A DNA stretch of 20,956 nucleotides from JAVWHP01 sp036639955 (GTDB lineage: Bacteria; Bacillota_I; Bacilli_A; Erysipelotrichales; Erysipelotrichaceae), in contig JAVWHP010000018.1 in assembly GCA_036639955.1 (NCBI GenBank), positions 1 to 20,956 of the forward strand. Reading direction: 5' to 3'. Below, one piece after another: positions 1 to 7,922 of this stretch; the stretch's first letter is position 1; each line of letters starts with the position of its first letter. The notes beneath the pieces are model-generated. The model was not told the origin of the DNA. It was given only the letters and a program-made list of their open reading frames with translations, and searched no databases. The translations under genes were made by a program, and so were the position numbers.

Positions 1-29
1 GAAATATTAAGTTAAATTGTGTGAATATA

Positions 30-57
30 TTGAAACATTATAGAAATGTTATATAAT
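30..57 (+). promoter_or_regulatory. Sigma-A-type promoter for the first membrane-protein operon
   Basis: TTGAAA (30-35) and TATAAT (52-57) are separated by 16 bp. Transcription would start near 64, which is too late for the ATG at 66 to carry a ribosome site and supports the ATG at 84. The spacer holds a small dyad, AACATT-N5-AATGTT (34-50), that could be an operator. Confidence 0.6.
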
Positions 58-83
58 TAACATTAATGATTAAGAGGTGTAAT

Positions 84-530
84 ATGAACAATATAAAGAG
101 TAAACATCTTAAGATAAGAAATATACCTAAAGAAAAAGTAAAACTTGCTTCTATTGGAAGTAAACCTTACTTAGTTTTAAGTATCCTTTTAATTATTTCT
201 ATTATGACACTAACTACAAGATTTAGATTATTTGGTTTAATATTAACTATCTTCTTTATTTATTGTATAGTGTTTTTGAAAGATAATAGTACAGTTGAAT
301 TCTATAATAACTTCGTTATTTTTTATGATGAGAACAGTGCTGAAGATTGTTATTTAATATTTTATCATGAAATAGATAGTTGGTATTATAAAAAGAATTT
401 ATCTGATTTAGATGTAGTTTATTTTATTTTAAATGATGGTAGTAAACTAGAATTTAAGTCTTTATCAGAATCTAAGATGAAGAAACATCTTAATTTATTA
501 GTTGGAAAAGAAAAGGATGATATAAAATGA
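84..530 (+). CDS. Membrane protein with possible PH-like C-terminal domain, function unknown
   Basis: I do not recognise a named family with certainty. The start at 84 is chosen over the in-frame ATG at 66 because AAGAGGTG lies just upstream of 84 and the promoter at 30-57 would place the transcript start near 64. The 148-residue product has a short basic N terminus, then two closely spaced hydrophobic helices (about residues 26-65). The soluble C-terminal half is rich in beta-type sequence (VEFYNNFVIFY, EIDSWYYKK, VYFILNDGSKLEF). This order, two helices then a beta-rich domain ending in an amphipathic helix, resembles bacterial PH-like (YcxB/bPH) membrane proteins, but that is inference. It ends in ATGA, overlapping the next gene by 4 nt, so the two are probably translationally coupled. 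Confidence 0.75.
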   Translation: MNNIKSKHLKIRNIPKEKVKLASIGSKPYLVLSILLIISIMTLTTRFRLFGLILTIFFIYCIVFLKDNSTVEFYNNFVIFYDENSAEDCYLIFYHEIDSWYYKKNLSDLDVVYFILNDGSKLEFKSLSESKMKKHLNLLVGKEKDDIK

Positions 531-1354
531 AATTGAATTATAATGATTTAAAACTCAAGACTTTATCTGTTTTATCTCCAGTAAGAATTAAATTAACTAT
601 TATATTCTTTTTAATGTCTATAGTTACTTTAGGTATTAATAGTTTAATGGAATTGTTTTTACCTGATAATACTGTTTTTATGTTAATTAAGTTAGTTATT
701 GCTATAGTCTTAGCTATCATAATGTCTGCTTTCTTTGTATATGTTTATAAGCTATTTAATGGTTCAACATTAAATAGCGATGATATTTCTATCATTAAAA
801 GTAATTTAGTTAATATGCTATTACTAATTATACTAGTCCAATTAGCTAGAACACTTGTTTTAATGTTGATAGTTAGTGCTATGGCTTTACTTCCATTCTT
901 ATCAGCAGCTAGTTTATTTATAAGTTCAATATTAGAGGTAATTACATTATCAGTACAAATTATTGGTATAATCATAATTTTTGAAACAAGATCTAGTGGA
1001 GTAGAAGCTTTTAAAAAATCTCTCTTTAGAATTAAAAGTAATATAGCAAATGTTGTTTATTGTGCATTACCTTTTATGTTTGCTAGTGCTATTATGAATA
1101 TATGTTTTAATTTATTTTGTTATAATATATTAGGTCAAGTAACAGTAAGTGGTATAGTAGGAATTATAACTACTATATTTGATTCAAGAGGAGTACTTTT
1201 AGCAACCCTTGCTACATTATTATATACTGTTACAATAGCTGTTGCATGCTATTTTCAAACATATGTATTGGTATTTATAGTAGCCATTAATGAACACTAT
1301 AATGATAATACAATAGATATTAATTACAATGAAATAGAAGTTGAAATATCTTAA
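527..1354 (+). CDS. Polytopic membrane protein, function unknown
   Basis: This 275-residue protein is almost entirely hydrophobic. About six transmembrane segments can be seen: near residues 22-44, 52-76, 93-122, 125-153, 175-205 and 220-255. The N terminus is hydrophilic, and the C-terminal tail is short and acidic (NEIEVEIS). A cytoplasm-like loop, ETRSSGVEAFKKSLFRIKSN (about residues 153-172), is the main polar stretch. No catalytic or transport motif is visible. The general look is like the integral-membrane domains found in glycerophosphodiester phosphodiesterase membrane regions and other uncharacterised Bacillota proteins, but I do not assign a function. It starts inside the stop of the preceding gene, and a strong terminator follows 40 nt downstream, so the two form one short operon. 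Confidence 0.8.
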   Translation: MKLNYNDLKLKTLSVLSPVRIKLTIIFFLMSIVTLGINSLMELFLPDNTVFMLIKLVIAIVLAIIMSAFFVYVYKLFNGSTLNSDDISIIKSNLVNMLLLIILVQLARTLVLMLIVSAMALLPFLSAASLFISSILEVITLSVQIIGIIIIFETRSSGVEAFKKSLFRIKSNIANVVYCALPFMFASAIMNICFNLFCYNILGQVTVSGIVGIITTIFDSRGVLLATLATLLYTVTIAVACYFQTYVLVFIVAINEHYNDNTIDINYNEIEVEIS

Positions 1355-1394
1355 AAAATCAAGATATAATACTAAAAATAAAGATAATCATGAA

Positions 1395-1430
1395 AAATTT
1401 GTTAGTTTAAATAAACTAACAAATTTTTTT
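1395..1430 (+). terminator. Intrinsic terminator after the membrane-protein operon
   Basis: A perfect 14-bp stem (arms 1395-1408 and 1413-1426) with loop AAAT is followed by a T tract at 1424-1430. The A-rich left flank means it could also work in the other direction. Its core reappears inverted at 1480-1498. Confidence 0.85.
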
Positions 1431-1498
1431 ATATAGTTTTACAATGTAAAACATAAAGGTAAATATTCCTAGTAATTGATTGTTAGTTTATTTAAACT
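1404..1498. repeat. 19-nt inverted repeat pair around the terminator
   Basis: AGTTTAAATAAACTAACAA at 1404-1422 recurs exactly in reverse complement at 1480-1498. The first copy is part of the terminator stem. The second has no run of T and is not an obvious terminator. The rest of the 260-nt gap (1355-1616) shows only the terminator, this repeat and a weak promoter. Confidence 0.6.
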
Positions 1499-1561
1499 TA
1501 AAAAATTAATATTAAAATAGACGAAAATCGTTACTAAATTACATTATCTTCAAAATTATTC

Positions 1562-1590
1562 TTAATTAATCTATATTCTTGTGTTAAAAT
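1562..1590 (+). promoter_or_regulatory. Weak candidate promoter for the glycerate kinase operon
   Basis: TTAATT (1562-1567), a 17-bp spacer and TAAAAT (1585-1590) lie 26 nt before the start codon. The -35 is poor, so this is a guess from spacing. The ribosome site AAGGAAG (1603-1609) is clear. Confidence 0.35.
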
Positions 1591-1616
1591 ATAAATAACA
1601 ATAAGGAAGTGTTAAA

Positions 1617-2759
1617 ATGAAAGTAGTTATAGCATGTGATTCATTTAAAAGTTGTTTATCAAGCAATGAAGTAGCAAAACATTTAGCATCAGGAATTCTT
1701 CAAGAAAACCCTAATCACCAAGTTATATCTTACGCAATCGGAGATGGTGGTGAAGGAACACTTGAAGCCTTTTATGAAACCTGCCATGGAAAATACATTA
1801 AAGTAAAAACAGTAGATGCATATCTAAAAAAGATAGAAGCACAGTATGTTCTAATAGATAATGATAAAACAGCAGTAATAGAAGTAGCTCAAATAATTGG
1901 ATTAGCAATGTATCCAAGAGAAAAAAGAATGCCAATGTATGCAAGCAGCTATGGAGTAGGTCTAGTACTAATAGATGCCTTTAAGAAAGGTGTAACAAAA
2001 ATTATAATAGGATTAGGAGGAAGCTCAACATGTGATGGAGGAATGGGACTACTACAAGCACTAGGAGCTAAATTTTATGATAATAAACAAAATGAACTAA
2101 ACCCTCAAGCAGTTAATTTAGAAAATATAGACAGAATAGATGTTGAAAATTTATATGATTTTAAAGGGATAGAATTGATTGCAGCTTGTGATGTAAAGAA
2201 TCAACTATTAGGAGAAAGTGGAGCTACCTATGTATTTGGTAAACAAAAAGGATTATATCCTAATCAAATGAAAAGAATAGAAAATGGAATGCATAACTAT
2301 GTAAATAGAATGTATCAACAAACTAAAATAGATCTTAATGCATGTATAGGAGGAGGAGCAGCAGGAGGAATAGGAACAGCACTAATAAGTATGTTAAATG
2401 CTAAAATGGAAAGAGGAATCGAATTACTATTAAGCTATAGTGATATAGAAGATGAAATAGCAGACTGTGATCTAGTAATAACTGGAGAAGGCCAAAGCGA
2501 TTTACAAACTAAGTACGGTAAAGTCCCAGTAGGTATACTAGAAATCGCAACAAAATACAATAAACCAGTTATATGTATAAGTGGAGCACTAGGCTTAGAA
2601 TACCGTAGTCTATATGATTTAGGCTTTATAGGTATATATTCAATAGCAGACAGAGCAATGAGCTTTCAACAAGCATTAGATAATGCAGCACCAAAGTTAG
2701 AAGCAACAGCCTATGCAATAATTAAAACAATTGAAGCCTTTAGAAATGAGGATAATTAA
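1617..2759 (+). CDS. Glycerate kinase (type I, GarK/GlxK family)
   Basis: This enzyme phosphorylates D-glycerate with ATP in the cytoplasm and feeds glycerate into lower glycolysis; members of this family usually form 2-phosphoglycerate. The 380-residue length is normal for the family. Hallmarks are the N-terminal substrate motif DSFK (8-11), GDGGEGT (42-48), GLGGSSTCDGG (132-142), the glycine-rich GGGAAGGIGTAL (245-256) and GEGQSDLQTKYGK (290-302). The start is supported by AAGGAAG 7 nt upstream. The stop overlaps the start of the ArsR gene by one base (TAATG), so the pair is translationally coupled. No glycerate dehydrogenase, glycerate transporter or sugar-acid gene is nearby, so the source of glycerate is not shown. 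Which carbon is phosphorylated cannot be read from sequence alone. Confidence 0.95.
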   Translation: MKVVIACDSFKSCLSSNEVAKHLASGILQENPNHQVISYAIGDGGEGTLEAFYETCHGKYIKVKTVDAYLKKIEAQYVLIDNDKTAVIEVAQIIGLAMYPREKRMPMYASSYGVGLVLIDAFKKGVTKIIIGLGGSSTCDGGMGLLQALGAKFYDNKQNELNPQAVNLENIDRIDVENLYDFKGIELIAACDVKNQLLGESGATYVFGKQKGLYPNQMKRIENGMHNYVNRMYQQTKIDLNACIGGGAAGGIGTALISMLNAKMERGIELLLSYSDIEDEIADCDLVITGEGQSDLQTKYGKVPVGILEIATKYNKPVICISGALGLEYRSLYDLGFIGIYSIADRAMSFQQALDNAAPKLEATAYAIIKTIEAFRNEDN

Positions 2760-3043
2760 TGCTAAAAGAAGAAGAATGTAATAAGATGTCAATCCTATTT
2801 AAAATGTTAATGCAACCAGTAAGATTAGAAATACTATCACTACTATTTATAAAAGAATGTTGTGTTAATGAAATGGTAGAAAAACTAGGATTAGACCAAT
2901 CTAGAATATCACACCAACTATCAATACTAAAATCTAATAGAATAGTAAAAGATAGAAGAGAAGGTCGTAATATATATTACTCATTAAGAGATAAACATAT
3001 AGAAAATATATATAAGATGGCACAGGAACACGTAAATGAATAG
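2759..3043 (+). CDS. ArsR/SmtB-family winged-helix transcriptional regulator
   Basis: The 94-residue product is a single winged-helix domain. MLMQPVRLEILSLL (about 17-30) is the typical ArsR opening, followed by the recognition region LDQSRISHQLSILKSNRIV (45-63) and the wing RREGRNIYYSL (67-77). A Cys pair, C34-C35, sits where metal-sensing members carry CVC or ELCVCDL. The full CxC pattern and the C-terminal metal ligands are absent, so sensing of a metal is doubtful. The ribosome site GAGGATAA lies inside the end of the glycerate kinase gene, which overlaps by 1 nt. The 3' end overlaps the exonuclease gene by 8 nt. The context suggests autoregulation of this operon, but I see no clear operator upstream of 1617. 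Confidence 0.9.
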   Translation: MLKEEECNKMSILFKMLMQPVRLEILSLLFIKECCVNEMVEKLGLDQSRISHQLSILKSNRIVKDRREGRNIYYSLRDKHIENIYKMAQEHVNE

Positions 3044-3599
3044 ATATTTAGCAATAGACTTTGAAACAGCCAATAGTAGTCCTTTAAGTGCATGTGCAAT
3101 CGGATATACCCTAATCGAGGATGGTACAATACTCGTTAGTGATTCAATGCTTATTAAACCACCAATAGGTTATGATAACTTTAATTTCCATAATACAAAG
3201 GTTCATCATATAACCAGTTCTATGGTATATGATGAACCTACCTTTGATAAAGTTTATGCCATTATAGAACCTTACTTTATAAACAGTATTATAGTAGCAC
3301 ATAATGCTAGTTTTGATATAAGAGTATTAAGTGCTTTGAAAGAAGCTTATGGTTTATGTATACCTTGTATAAATTATTTATGTACAGTAAGTTTATCAAG
3401 ATTAGTATATCCTGATTTATGTAATCATAAATTAGATACAGTAAGTAATTATTTGAATATTAGTTTAAATCATCATGAAGCAGGTAGTGATGCTTATGCT
3501 TGTGCAATGATAGTATATAATGTAGAAAAACAATTTAATATATCTTCAATAGAAGAATTATTAAGTATTTATAGTATAAATCTAAAGCAATTAGTGTAA
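3036..3599 (+). CDS. DEDDh 3'-5' exonuclease (DnaQ/PolC epsilon-like)
   Basis: This is a cytoplasmic nuclease of the RNase T/DNA polymerase III epsilon superfamily, 187 residues long and free-standing, with no polymerase or BRCT domain. All catalytic residues are visible: D8 and E10 in AIDFETA (Exo I), D94 in AHNASFD (Exo II), and H147 with D152 in HHEAGSDA (Exo III, DEDDh type). Two metal ions are expected to bind these acids. The start at 3036 has AGGAA at 3024-3028 and overlaps the ArsR gene by 8 nt, so it probably depends on that transcript. A 187-residue stand-alone member could act in DNA repair or nucleotide clean-up. The substrate cannot be told from sequence. Confidence 0.92.
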   Translation: MNRYLAIDFETANSSPLSACAIGYTLIEDGTILVSDSMLIKPPIGYDNFNFHNTKVHHITSSMVYDEPTFDKVYAIIEPYFINSIIVAHNASFDIRVLSALKEAYGLCIPCINYLCTVSLSRLVYPDLCNHKLDTVSNYLNISLNHHEAGSDAYACAMIVYNVEKQFNISSIEELLSIYSINLKQLV

Positions 3600-3607
3600 C
3601 TAATTGC
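3587..3607. other. Hairpin spanning the exonuclease stop codon
   Basis: GCAATTAG (3587-3594) pairs perfectly with CTAATTGC (3600-3607) around a 5-nt loop containing the TAA stop. No T run follows, so I do not call it a terminator. It may protect the mRNA end or attenuate weakly. Confidence 0.4.
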
Positions 3608-3667
3608 AATAGAAATTGGAATAACTGTCATTTCTTTATGTAAATAAATGAAAACTATTTAAAAGGC

Positions 3668-3696
3668 TTGAAAACTACTTTCAAAACCGATATAAT
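3668..3696 (+). promoter_or_regulatory. Strong sigma-A promoter for the alpha-hydroxy-acid dehydrogenase operon
   Basis: TTGAAA (3668-3673) and TATAAT (3691-3696) are exactly 17 bp apart. The -35 is one arm of a small dyad, TTGAAA-N5-TTTCAA (3668-3684), that might be an operator. The start codon at 3719 follows an AAAGTGGTG ribosome site. Confidence 0.7.
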
Positions 3697-3718
3697 TAAT
3701 AAGAAAGTGGTGTAATGT

Positions 3719-4744
3719 ATGGAAACCTGGAATGAAGTTTATGCATCAGCTAAAAAGAAAACTACTAAATGTAGATGCTGCTTAACCTGTAATGGAATAG
3801 CCTGTAAAGGTGAAACGCCAGGAGTTGGTGGTAAAGGTAGTGGAGCTAGTTTTATTAGAAATGTATCTAAACTTAAAGAAGTATTTTTAAATCTAGATAC
3901 TATTTGTAATAATGATCAAATTTCAACAGAATCTCTATTCTTTGACTATAAAGTAGCTTTACCTGTATATGCTGCCCCAATTGGTGGTATAGAAAGTAAC
4001 TATGGAGTTAGTATGAGTGACTATGAATACAATAAAGCTTTAGTAGAAGGCTGTTTATTAGCTAATACTTTAGCATTTAGTGGAGATGGTCAATATCCTA
4101 ATATGTATGAAGAACCATTAAGTATTATAAAAGAACATAATGGATTAGGCATACCAACAATAAAACCATGGGATAAAGTAAATATAGAATGGAGAATTAA
4201 AGCAGCTAATGAAGCTAATGCAATAGCAATAGCTAGTGATATAGATGCTGCAGGTTTAACTCATCTTAGAAATTCAGCAACACCTGTTGAATATAAAGAT
4301 GTAAATGCATTAAAAGAATTTAAGAAACTATGCAATAAACCCATTATAATTAAAGGTATAATGAGCGTAAAGGGAGCATTAAAAGCATTAGAAGCCAATG
4401 CTGATGCAATAGTTGTATCAAATCATGGAGGACGTGTTCTTGATGATACTCTATCTTCAATAGAAGTACTAGAAGATATAGTTAAAGCAGTAGATGGCAA
4501 AATGAAAGTCTTTATAGATGGTGGCTTTAGAACTGGTATTGATGTCTTTAAAGCATTAGCTTTAGGCGCAGATGGAGTATTAATTGGACGTTTTACATCC
4601 CTAGCGGTCATAGGAGATGGAAGTAATGGAGTTAAAATCTATCTAGATAAAATACAATCAGAATTAAAAGATACCATGGCATTATGTGGCTGTAAAAACA
4701 TTAAAGACATTACACGAGATTGTGTAATCACAAAATTTAAATAG
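3719..4744 (+). CDS. FMN-dependent alpha-hydroxy-acid dehydrogenase/oxidase family protein
   Basis: This is a TIM-barrel flavoenzyme of the lactate oxidase/glycolate oxidase superfamily (FMN_dh). Such enzymes oxidise 2-hydroxy acids to 2-oxo acids with FMN. Visible barrel motifs are LPVYAAPIGG (81-90), the flavin lysine in IIIKGI (K212), the catalytic histidine region SNHGGR (H236, R239), FIDGGFRTG (265-273) and LIGR (288-291) for the FMN phosphate. At 341 residues it is close to the bacterial short form. The unusual part is the N terminus, with five Cys at 18, 20, 21, 24 and 29, followed by a Gly-rich stretch through 42. This header occurs in related anaerobe proteins and could bind a metal or Fe-S centre. 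The true substrate is unknown. The next gene is 10 nt downstream, in the same operon. Confidence 0.88.
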   Translation: METWNEVYASAKKKTTKCRCCLTCNGIACKGETPGVGGKGSGASFIRNVSKLKEVFLNLDTICNNDQISTESLFFDYKVALPVYAAPIGGIESNYGVSMSDYEYNKALVEGCLLANTLAFSGDGQYPNMYEEPLSIIKEHNGLGIPTIKPWDKVNIEWRIKAANEANAIAIASDIDAAGLTHLRNSATPVEYKDVNALKEFKKLCNKPIIIKGIMSVKGALKALEANADAIVVSNHGGRVLDDTLSSIEVLEDIVKAVDGKMKVFIDGGFRTGIDVFKALALGADGVLIGRFTSLAVIGDGSNGVKIYLDKIQSELKDTMALCGCKNIKDITRDCVITKFK

Positions 4745-4754
4745 GAGGAGTTCA

Positions 4755-5144
4755 ATGAATTCATATGAAAACAATGCCTTTTTCTGGCAAAAACTAGACA
4801 CTTTATTTATTTCTTCAAAATTAGTAATAGACCGTACTAAAAATTCTTGTCATTATAAATATTCTAATCTAATATATCCAGTAGATTATGGTTACCTAGT
4901 AGATACTACAGGATCTAACCAAGCTCCAATTGATGTATTTAGAGGCTCATTAAAATCTAACTTAGTACAAGCAGTAGCAATAAGTGCTGACATACTAAAA
5001 AAAGACTGTGAAGTAAAATTATTAATAGGATGTGATGAAGAAGAAATTAAATCAATTCTATTATTTCTAAACCAAACAGAATTTCAAAAAGCAGTACTAA
5101 TTAAAAGAGGTAATGACGTACCTGAATGGGAAACAAACGAATAA
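4755..5144 (+). CDS. Inorganic pyrophosphatase-fold protein, probably altered active site
   Basis: This 129-residue protein resembles the core of type I soluble pyrophosphatase: VIDRTKNSCHYKYSNLIYPVDYGY (about 24-47) matches the substrate-strand region, and DCEVKLLIG (84-92) matches the later K-L strand. It is shorter than the usual 170 or so residues. The normal metal-binding DGDPLD acids are replaced: residues 55-60 read NQAPID, leaving only the last Asp (D60). The aspartate expected just before DCEVK also seems to be missing. It is therefore unlikely to be a standard housekeeping PPase, although similar short proteins in Bacillota are annotated as inorganic pyrophosphatase. A perfect AGGAGG precedes the start, and it is 10 nt from the dehydrogenase gene, which suggests a linked role of unknown kind. 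Confidence 0.75.
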   Translation: MNSYENNAFFWQKLDTLFISSKLVIDRTKNSCHYKYSNLIYPVDYGYLVDTTGSNQAPIDVFRGSLKSNLVQAVAISADILKKDCEVKLLIGCDEEEIKSILLFLNQTEFQKAVLIKRGNDVPEWETNE

Positions 5145-5155
5145 ATAAACTAATT

Positions 5156-5179
5156 GATATCTAACGATATCTTTTTTTT
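5156..5179 (+). terminator. Probable weak intrinsic terminator
   Basis: GATATC (5156-5161), loop TAAC and GATATC (5166-5171) are followed by eight T (5172-5179). The stem is only 6 bp and AT-rich, but the T tract and its place 12 nt after the stop fit a terminator. Confidence 0.55.
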
Positions 5180-5229
5180 ATAATTAGGGTTTATCTTTAT
5201 ATATTTACATATACTATAAAGGTGATGCT

Positions 5230-5694
5230 ATGAAAAAACATAAAATATTAACTCTTCTCTATATAATACTTATAACTATAAGTATAATAGCTACTATTAC
5301 TAATATAAGTACTTCTAACTATACTAAACTATATAATAGTTTAAACTATAATAATATAAACTATGGTATAGTTAATTCTAAAAATCCACCCCTAGCAACC
5401 TTATGTAATATATATAATTTAAATCCTAAAAATATTATTTCTTATGATATTAGGACTTCCCAATTATCTTTAGATATTCATGAAATAGTTATAGTGGAGA
5501 CTAATAATACTAGTCATATTGTTAAGGGGTTTACGGATTATTTAGAGTTTAAGAAATCTTCTAATACTAATAATAGTAGTATTATTAGTATTTATAGTAG
5601 TGCTAAAATTTTAAAATACAATAATTTTGTTGTTCTTTTAATTGGTGATAATGTTGATGAGCTATTATTGTATGTTAATGATATATTCCTTTAG
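5230..5694 (+). CDS. Membrane-anchored DUF4358-like protein
   Basis: The 154-residue product has one N-terminal hydrophobic helix (about residues 5-26) after a basic start (MKKHK), acting as a signal anchor or uncleaved signal. The rest is predicted to lie outside the membrane. The arrangement EIVIVETNNTSHIVKGFTDY, then SSAKILKYNNFVVLLIGDN near the C terminus, recalls DUF4358 proteins, where an E-I-(V/A)-(I/V) strand is followed by a regulated-length helix and a hydrophobic 'kgnyvlLiv' strand. No cysteine lipobox is present. GGTGAT at 5221-5226 is the ribosome site. The function of DUF4358 proteins is unknown. It precedes the YihY/BrkB gene by about 50 nt and may share its transcript. Confidence 0.7.
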   Translation: MKKHKILTLLYIILITISIIATITNISTSNYTKLYNSLNYNNINYGIVNSKNPPLATLCNIYNLNPKNIISYDIRTSQLSLDIHEIVIVETNNTSHIVKGFTDYLEFKKSSNTNNSSIISIYSSAKILKYNNFVVLLIGDNVDELLLYVNDIFL

Positions 5695-5745
5695 AAGATA
5701 GCTTTTATGTGTTATTATATATACGTTAGAAAGGCAGATGACTAT

Positions 5746-6552
5746 ATGCGTACAATAAAAAGATTATTTGAGGAGTTTACTTCTTTTGAAGGTAGTTTAT
5801 TTAAATATTCTATGGCTTTCTCTTTATTGTTAGCTTTAGCTCCTGCTTTAACTGTCTTTGTAATGCTGTTTAGTTATGCTTATTTAGATGTTAATATGAT
5901 CACTAATTTCTTTTCTGGATTTTTACCTTCAGATTTGATTGTTCCATTTGTTGATTATATAATTGCAAGAGAATACACTAGTTTACTATCAATTGTTGCT
6001 TCTTTAGTTGTTTCATTTTGGCTTGCTTCTCGATGTATTTATTCTTTTTTATTAATTAATGCATCACATGAAGAGATTCCTTTTCCTAAATGGTCAATTA
6101 GAGTTAAATCCATTATACTATTTATATTGTTAGTTGGTGGTATTCTTGGAGCGATTGTTATTGCTAGTTTATTAGATGGAATATTTCCAATTATATCATC
6201 AGTATTTATGGTTATTATATTTACTTTATTATATAGAATGCTAAGTTTTAGAAAGAAACCATTAAGCTATGGTTTAATTGGTGGTTTATTTTCTACTTGT
6301 GGTATGTTAATATTAGGTTATGTATTTATACAGTTAGTAACACATTATACAAGATATACTTCTATATATGGACCATTAGCTTCATTAGTAATATTAATGT
6401 TAGCTATGTATGTTATTAGTAGTATAATATATTTTGGTTTTTGTTTAAATATAGTAAATGAAGAAGAGACTGGATATATTAAAGGTGAATATAAACATTA
6501 TTACTTTTATGAGTTTGCTTTAAAAGTTACTAACTTCTTAAAAAGAAAGTAA
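5746..6552 (+). CDS. YihY/virulence factor BrkB family membrane protein
   Basis: This 268-residue multi-span membrane protein belongs to the YihY/BrkB (UPF0761) family, once mislabelled ribonuclease BN. The family's true role is unsettled; transport or export has been proposed. About six transmembrane helices are visible, beginning with FKYSMAFSLLLALAPALTVF (about residues 19-38), followed by helices near 74-105, 122-145, 146-164, 175-205 and 207-236. The family pattern of a helix ending in a proline-containing ALAPA and a later GSIYGPL-like turn (here TSIYGPLASL) is clear. I prefer ATG 5746 because AGAAAGG (5728-5734) precedes it and the sequence MRTIKRLFEEF matches the usual family start. 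An upstream in-frame ATG at 5707 would add 13 residues and has only a poor site. Confidence 0.88.
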   Translation: MRTIKRLFEEFTSFEGSLFKYSMAFSLLLALAPALTVFVMLFSYAYLDVNMITNFFSGFLPSDLIVPFVDYIIAREYTSLLSIVASLVVSFWLASRCIYSFLLINASHEEIPFPKWSIRVKSIILFILLVGGILGAIVIASLLDGIFPIISSVFMVIIFTLLYRMLSFRKKPLSYGLIGGLFSTCGMLILGYVFIQLVTHYTRYTSIYGPLASLVILMLAMYVISSIIYFGFCLNIVNEEETGYIKGEYKHYYFYEFALKVTNFLKRK

Positions 6553-6593
6553 AATTATGTAGAAAGTGCGAATAAGATCGCTAGAGGATTATT

Positions 6594-7907
6594 ATGAAGG
6601 TAACAATAGAAAAGATGGGTATTAATGGTGAGGGTATTGGTTATGTTAATAAGTTACCAGTGTTTATAGATGGAGTATTACTTCATGAAGAAGTAGATAT
6701 TGAAATTACAGATAAACAAAAAACATATGCATTTGGTAGAGTTAAAAAGCTAATTACATATAGTGAAAGTAGAATTAAACCAAGATGTAAAGTACAATCA
6801 AGATGTGGCGCTTGTCCATTAATGATATGTGATTATAAAGAACAATTAAATATAAAAAGAGATGGATTAGTTCAAGCACTTATAAAGTATGCACATGTTA
6901 ATCCTAAACTTGTAGAACCTTTAATAAGCAATCAAGCTAGTTATCATTATCGTAATCAATTTAAATTACCTTTAGCTATGGAAGATGGTCAAATTAGAAC
7001 TGGTATGTATATGCCTAAATCTAATTATTTTATAGCTGTAGATAACTGTCTAATTCATGAAAATGAATTAGAAAGATTAAGAATATCTATACTAAAAATA
7101 TTTAATCATTATAATTTTAAACCTTATGATTATCATCAAAAGAAAGGTATTAGAACTTTAATAGCTAGAGTATTTGGTGGTAAATTTCAAGTTACTATAG
7201 TTAGTGGAGAACATCCTTTAGCTAAAGAAGTAATTGATGATATAATGGCAATAGATGGAGTAGTTTCATTATGGCAATCATATAATACATTAAAGAAGAC
7301 TGTAGATATATTTGGTCCTAAGATGATCTTATTAGCTGGTGAACGTTACTTGCCTTTAGAGTTTGATCATCTTAAATTACAAATATCACCTAGAAGTTTC
7401 TTTCAGTTAAATACTTTTCAAGCAAAACAGTTATATCGTACTGTAAGTGAATTAGTAGGTAATGGTAATGAATTAATTGTAGAAGCTTATAGTGGAATTG
7501 GTGCTATATCTTTATATATAGCAGATAAGGCTACTGAAATTATAGGAATTGAATCAATTAAAGATGCAGTTATTAATGCTAATGCTAATGCGGTAGCAAA
7601 TAAAATAAGTAATGTTAAGTTTGTTTGTGATGATGCAGCTTCTAAGTTAGTCTATATATCTAAGAAACGTAGTATAGATGTACTTATAGTAGATCCACCA
7701 CGTAGTGGGTTAGATATTAATATGTTGTCTTGTATAATGCAATCTAAAATTAAAACAGTAATATATGTATCTTGTAATCCAGCTACTTTAGGTAAAAACT
7801 TAGCAGTTCTGTTAGAAAAATATAATATTGAATGTATTAAACCGATAGATATGTTCTCTCAAACAGCTCATGTAGAGACAATAGTTAAACTTATTCGTAA
7901 GAAATAA
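6594..7907 (+). CDS. rlmD: 23S rRNA (uracil-C5)-methyltransferase, RlmD/RlmCD (TrmA/RumA) family
   Basis: This SAM-dependent enzyme makes 5-methyluridine in 23S rRNA (U1939, and in Gram-positive RlmCD enzymes also U747). The order of domains is an N-terminal TRAM domain (about 1-55), an Fe-S cluster motif, an RNA-binding middle region and a C-terminal Rossmann methyltransferase. Cluster cysteines are C65, C71, C74 and C79 in C-x5-CGAC-x4-C. Substrate and SAM motifs include SFFQLNTFQ, VEAYSGIGAISLYIA, IVDPPRSGL (D367) and VSCNPATLGKNL, with C394 the catalytic nucleophile. The terminal TAHVET motif carries the general-base glutamate. At 437 residues it is complete. GAGG precedes the ATG. Whether it modifies one or two uridines cannot be read here, so the symbol is a family-level assignment. 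Confidence 0.93.
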   Translation: MKVTIEKMGINGEGIGYVNKLPVFIDGVLLHEEVDIEITDKQKTYAFGRVKKLITYSESRIKPRCKVQSRCGACPLMICDYKEQLNIKRDGLVQALIKYAHVNPKLVEPLISNQASYHYRNQFKLPLAMEDGQIRTGMYMPKSNYFIAVDNCLIHENELERLRISILKIFNHYNFKPYDYHQKKGIRTLIARVFGGKFQVTIVSGEHPLAKEVIDDIMAIDGVVSLWQSYNTLKKTVDIFGPKMILLAGERYLPLEFDHLKLQISPRSFFQLNTFQAKQLYRTVSELVGNGNELIVEAYSGIGAISLYIADKATEIIGIESIKDAVINANANAVANKISNVKFVCDDAASKLVYISKKRSIDVLIVDPPRSGLDINMLSCIMQSKIKTVIYVSCNPATLGKNLAVLLEKYNIECIKPIDMFSQTAHVETIVKLIRKK

Positions 7908-7922
7908 TAAATTTTAATATTA

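Noticed and set aside
34..50. AACATT/AATGTT half-sites at 34-50 and again, reversed, at 17663-17679
   Set aside because: Six-base AT-rich arms in opposite arrangement are expected by chance; no evidence of a shared regulator.
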